From Deltaproteobacteria bacterium (lineage in GTDB: Bacteria; Desulfobacterota; Binatia; Binatales; Binataceae), in the NCBI GenBank assembly GCA_003161515.1, contig PMOH01000425.1, forward strand, positions 1 to 7,937: 7,937 nucleotides of DNA. The letters are read 5' to 3'. A program made the position numbers and the translations under genes. This document shows positions 6,168-7,937 of this stretch, piece after piece; the stretch's first letter is position 1; each line of letters opens with the position of its first letter. Under the pieces are notes generated by a model. That model was not told where the DNA came from, did no database searches, and saw nothing but the letters and a program-made list of their open reading frames with translations.

Positions 6168-7367
6168 ATGTCGGACGCAATCGTCGTCGGCGCCGGACCC
6201 GCAGGCGCCCTGCTCGCTTACATGCTCGCCAGCCGCGGCGTTCCCGTCACCTTACTCGAACGGCAGACTGACTTCTCGCGCGAGTTTCGCGGCGAAATTC
6301 TGATGCCGTCGGGAATCGCGGCGATGCACGAGGCCGGACTTCGTCCACAGTTCGACGCCTTGCCGAACTTGCCGATTGGAACCGCCCAGCTTTTTCGCGG
6401 CGAACGGCTCGTGTTCACCGCGCCGCTTGACGGCCTGCCTGTGCACCCGCGAGTCGTGCCGCAACCCGCGATGCTCGAGATGATCGTCGCCAAGGCCTCA
6501 AAATTCCACGGCTTCAAGCTCGAGCGCGGGGTAACCGTGCGCGATTTGATCTACGAAAAAGATCGTGTGGTCGGCGTCCATGCCGACACGCTCGAGGGTC
6601 CGCGCGATTTTCGCGGCGACTTCGTCATCGCATGCGACGGACGCACATCGGTGATTCGCAAACGCGCCGCGCTCCCGCAGGATCGCATCATGCAAGGCTT
6701 CGACGTGGTGTGGGGGCACGTCCCCGGCCAATTTCCCGACGCCCGCACCGCGCGCGGCTACATCGGCAGCGGACACCTGCTCATCATGTATCCGTCGCCC
6801 GAAGGACACACGCAGATCGGATGGGTCATCGACAAAGGAACCTTCGGCGATATCAAAAAGATGGGCGAGCGATGGATCGACGAGCTCGCGCCGCATGTGT
6901 CACCCGACGTGAGACAATATCTCGCTGCGAACAAGACCGGCCTCGCGCATCCGTTCCTGCTCGACGTCATTTGCGATCGGCTGCGCGAATGGACCGCGCC
7001 CGGCCTGCTCCTGATCGGCGACGCCGCGCATCCGATGTCTCCGGTGGGCGGCCAGGGAATCAACGTCGCACTGCGCGACGCGGTCGTCACCGCAAACCAT
7101 CTCGGTCGCGCGCTCAAGATGCACTCCGACGAAGCCACGCTCGACTTCGCCGCGCGCAACATCCAGGCCGAGCGATGGCCGGAGATCACGACAATCCAGG
7201 ACATGCAGCAAATCGGCCCGCGCTTCCTGCTATCGAATTCGCTCCTGAGCCGCATCATCGTCAGCACGCCGATGATCGCATTCGCAAAAACCTTCCTCGC
7301 CAGCTACATCGCCCGCCGCTTCGACCCCTTCCTAAACGGCGCCACCCGCGTAGTAACGGAGTTGTGA
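6168..7367 (+). CDS. FAD-dependent monooxygenase/oxidoreductase, class A flavoprotein (PHBH/UbiH type)
   Basis: The 399-residue protein has the three fingerprints of class A flavoprotein hydroxylases. These are an N-terminal dinucleotide fold with GAGPAG (8-13) ending in ERQ (31-33), the DG motif in IACDGRTSVIRK (154-165), and the GD motif in IGDAAHPMSPVGGQGINVAL (283-302). REFRGE (38-43) is typical of the subgroup with D/RFRG after the first Rossmann unit. The PVGGQGIN form fits PF01494-type hydroxylases better than geranylgeranyl reductases, which share the fold. The last 45 residues form hydrophobic and basic helices without a clear transmembrane span, so peripheral membrane contact is possible. 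It starts 1 nt after the polyprenyl synthase stop. Together they suggest modification of a prenylated or aromatic product, for example a quinone ring. The substrate is unknown, and a role in reducing an F420 intermediate cannot be excluded. Confidence 0.85.
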   Translation: MSDAIVVGAGPAGALLAYMLASRGVPVTLLERQTDFSREFRGEILMPSGIAAMHEAGLRPQFDALPNLPIGTAQLFRGERLVFTAPLDGLPVHPRVVPQPAMLEMIVAKASKFHGFKLERGVTVRDLIYEKDRVVGVHADTLEGPRDFRGDFVIACDGRTSVIRKRAALPQDRIMQGFDVVWGHVPGQFPDARTARGYIGSGHLLIMYPSPEGHTQIGWVIDKGTFGDIKKMGERWIDELAPHVSPDVRQYLAANKTGLAHPFLLDVICDRLREWTAPGLLLIGDAAHPMSPVGGQGINVALRDAVVTANHLGRALKMHSDEATLDFAARNIQAERWPEITTIQDMQQIGPRFLLSNSLLSRIIVSTPMIAFAKTFLASYIARRFDPFLNGATRVVTEL

Positions 7368-7389
7368 TGAGCGCTGAATTAGAAAAACG

Positions 7390-7420
7390 AAGGGCCGAAC
7401 CCCTTGGGGATCCGGTCCTT
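7390..7420. terminator. Hairpin terminator, probably bidirectional
   Basis: AAGGGCCGAACCCC (7390-7403) pairs with GGGGATCCGGTCCTT (7406-7420), with one G-U pair, one bulged base and one mismatch; the tip is CCCCTTGGGG. On the plus strand it is followed by TTTATAAAG, a weak T-rich tail, 23 nt after the FAD gene stop. On the minus strand it is followed by CGTTTTTCT, a better T-tract, 23 nt after the stop of the converging small gene. It sits between convergent transcription units, as expected for a shared intrinsic terminator. Confidence 0.7.
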
Positions 7421-7442
7421 TATAAAGATGCGCGGGACGTGG

Positions 7443-7727
7443 CTATTTCTTGGCTTTAGCGAGGAGATCGTCTAATTCGCGATTGACCCCATCCATCGTT
7501 TCAATCAAACGATCTAAGGCGCTATCAAGCGTGGCCTTATCCAGACCCTTCCCGTTCGACGCAGAAGCCTGATTCAGTGCCTTCATCGTCTTGTGACTTT
7601 TCTGTACGCGTTCCATTAGTCCTGCGGCTTTCGCTTTCGATTCTGGGTCGAGCGCGAATTTCTTTGACTCGCGCGCTTTCCCCAGTGCTTCGATTACAAG
7701 ATGTATGAATCTTTCGCGTCTGTCCAC
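7443..7727 (-). CDS. Small all-helical hypothetical protein
   Basis: This is a 94-residue minus-strand frame starting at GTG 7727. An in-frame TAG lies only 6 nt upstream, so no longer start is possible. I do not recognise a family. The product is rich in Lys, Glu, Asp, Ala and Leu and almost free of Cys, Trp and Tyr. Its pattern suggests two or three amphipathic helices: about residues 5-20 (RERFIHLVIEALGKAR), 28-52 (ESKAKAAG to ALNQA) and 62-92 (LDKATLDSALDRLIE onward), with a glycine linker ASNGKG (56-61) and a basic end AKAKK. It is soluble, with no signal peptide or membrane segment. The Shine-Dalgarno is weak (AGGTG 10 nt upstream). GC content is near 51%, well below the F420 operon. 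A terminator-like hairpin follows its stop. It is probably a real gene because the protein-like helix pattern persists over its whole length. An overlapping frame at 7537-7740 is Arg/Ser-rich and looks like a shadow. Confidence 0.6.
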   Translation of the reverse strand: MDRRERFIHLVIEALGKARESKKFALDPESKAKAAGLMERVQKSHKTMKALNQASASNGKGLDKATLDSALDRLIETMDGVNRELDDLLAKAKK

Positions 7728-7806
7728 GGTCTAAGAACACCTACAATTTTGTGTTCAGCGACTCCACATTTAGTGGATAAGCAATTCGGTAAAGCTATCA
7801 TCAACT

Positions 7807-7937
7807 TCAGGTGTTAGCGGCGGCTTCGACCGACTTAACCGTCCATAGTGATCGATATTCATCGGTTGACATGTGGCGAAGAAAGAGCGAAAACATATCT
7901 TGTGGCTGCTCTTCCGAAACCTTCTTCATGGACCGAT
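7807..7937 (-). CDS. Possible hypothetical protein, running into the right edge
   Basis: A minus-strand frame ends at TGA 7807-7809 and stays open to the window edge. The readable part from an ATG at 7929 is 40 residues, beginning MKKVSEEQPQDMFSLFLRHM and ending KSVEAAANT. There is no Shine-Dalgarno in the 8 bases before this ATG, and the frame is still open there. This is therefore more likely the C-terminal end of a longer protein than a complete small one. No family is recognised. It lies 79 nt upstream of the small helical gene on the same strand, so the two could share a transcript. The surrounding 197 nt (7741-7937) are about 45% GC by hand count. The frame is short enough to occur by chance. 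Confidence 0.3.
   Translation of the reverse strand, partial: RSMKKVSEEQPQDMFSLFLRHMSTDEYRSLWTVKSVEAAANT

Noticed and set aside
7367..7459. A 30-codon frame overlapping the FAD gene stop as TGATG (begins MSAELEKRRA).
   Set aside because: It runs straight through the terminator hairpin and into the stop region of the converging gene. It has no family resemblance and no Shine-Dalgarno of its own.
7763..7777. Small hairpin TCCAC-ATTTA-GTGGA as a terminator or operator upstream of the 94-residue gene.
   Set aside because: The stem has only 5 bp and no T-tract on either side. A stem this short is expected by chance.
7866..7901. TTGACA on the plus strand at 7866-7871 as a promoter -35 box.
   Set aside because: No -10-like hexamer is found at 16-19 nt; the nearest AT-rich candidate is more than 21 nt away. 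No plus-strand gene follows within the window.

Overview
The window comes from a GC-rich bacterium (about 65% GC by eye in the main operon). Its core is a six-gene plus-strand cluster. Four genes make coenzyme F420 (cofG, cofH, cofD, cofE), followed by a long-chain polyprenyl diphosphate synthase and a class A FAD monooxygenase-like protein. Separate cofG and cofH genes, rather than the fused fbiC of most Actinobacteria, together with a single-domain CofE, point away from mycobacteria-like organisms. The gene content and the CHPERSRG-type intergenic repeat suggest an uncultivated soil or sediment lineage such as Binatota or a deltaproteobacterial-type phylum. That placement is inference and weak.

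Layout: 1-721 (minus) is a DUF1028 protein cut by the left edge. Positions 722-1016 are a divergent intergenic region that holds a 179-bp inverted-repeat element and a candidate promoter for the operon. Positions 1017-7367 (plus) hold cofG-cofH-cofD-cofE-polyprenyl synthase-FAD protein. They are tightly packed: a 4-nt overlap, a 74-nt overlap, then gaps of 16, 28 and 1 nt. A hairpin at 7390-7420 probably ends transcription from both sides. After it the base composition falls to about 50% and then 45% GC. That stretch holds a small all-helical minus-strand protein of unknown function and the end of another minus-strand reading frame at the right edge.

How the genes fit together: CofH joins tyrosine to the ribityl-diaminouracil precursor, and CofG closes the ring to give Fo. 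CofD adds a phosphate-linked three-carbon acid, and CofE adds glutamates. CofC, which supplies the activated three-carbon unit, and the dehydro-F420 reductase seen as the C-terminal domain of actinobacterial FbiB are both absent from this window. The last two genes are not known F420 genes. Their tight linkage suggests co-expression with, and possibly use of F420 in, an isoprenoid or prenyl-quinone pathway, but the sequence does not prove this. No tRNA, rRNA, CRISPR array, transposase or phage gene was seen.
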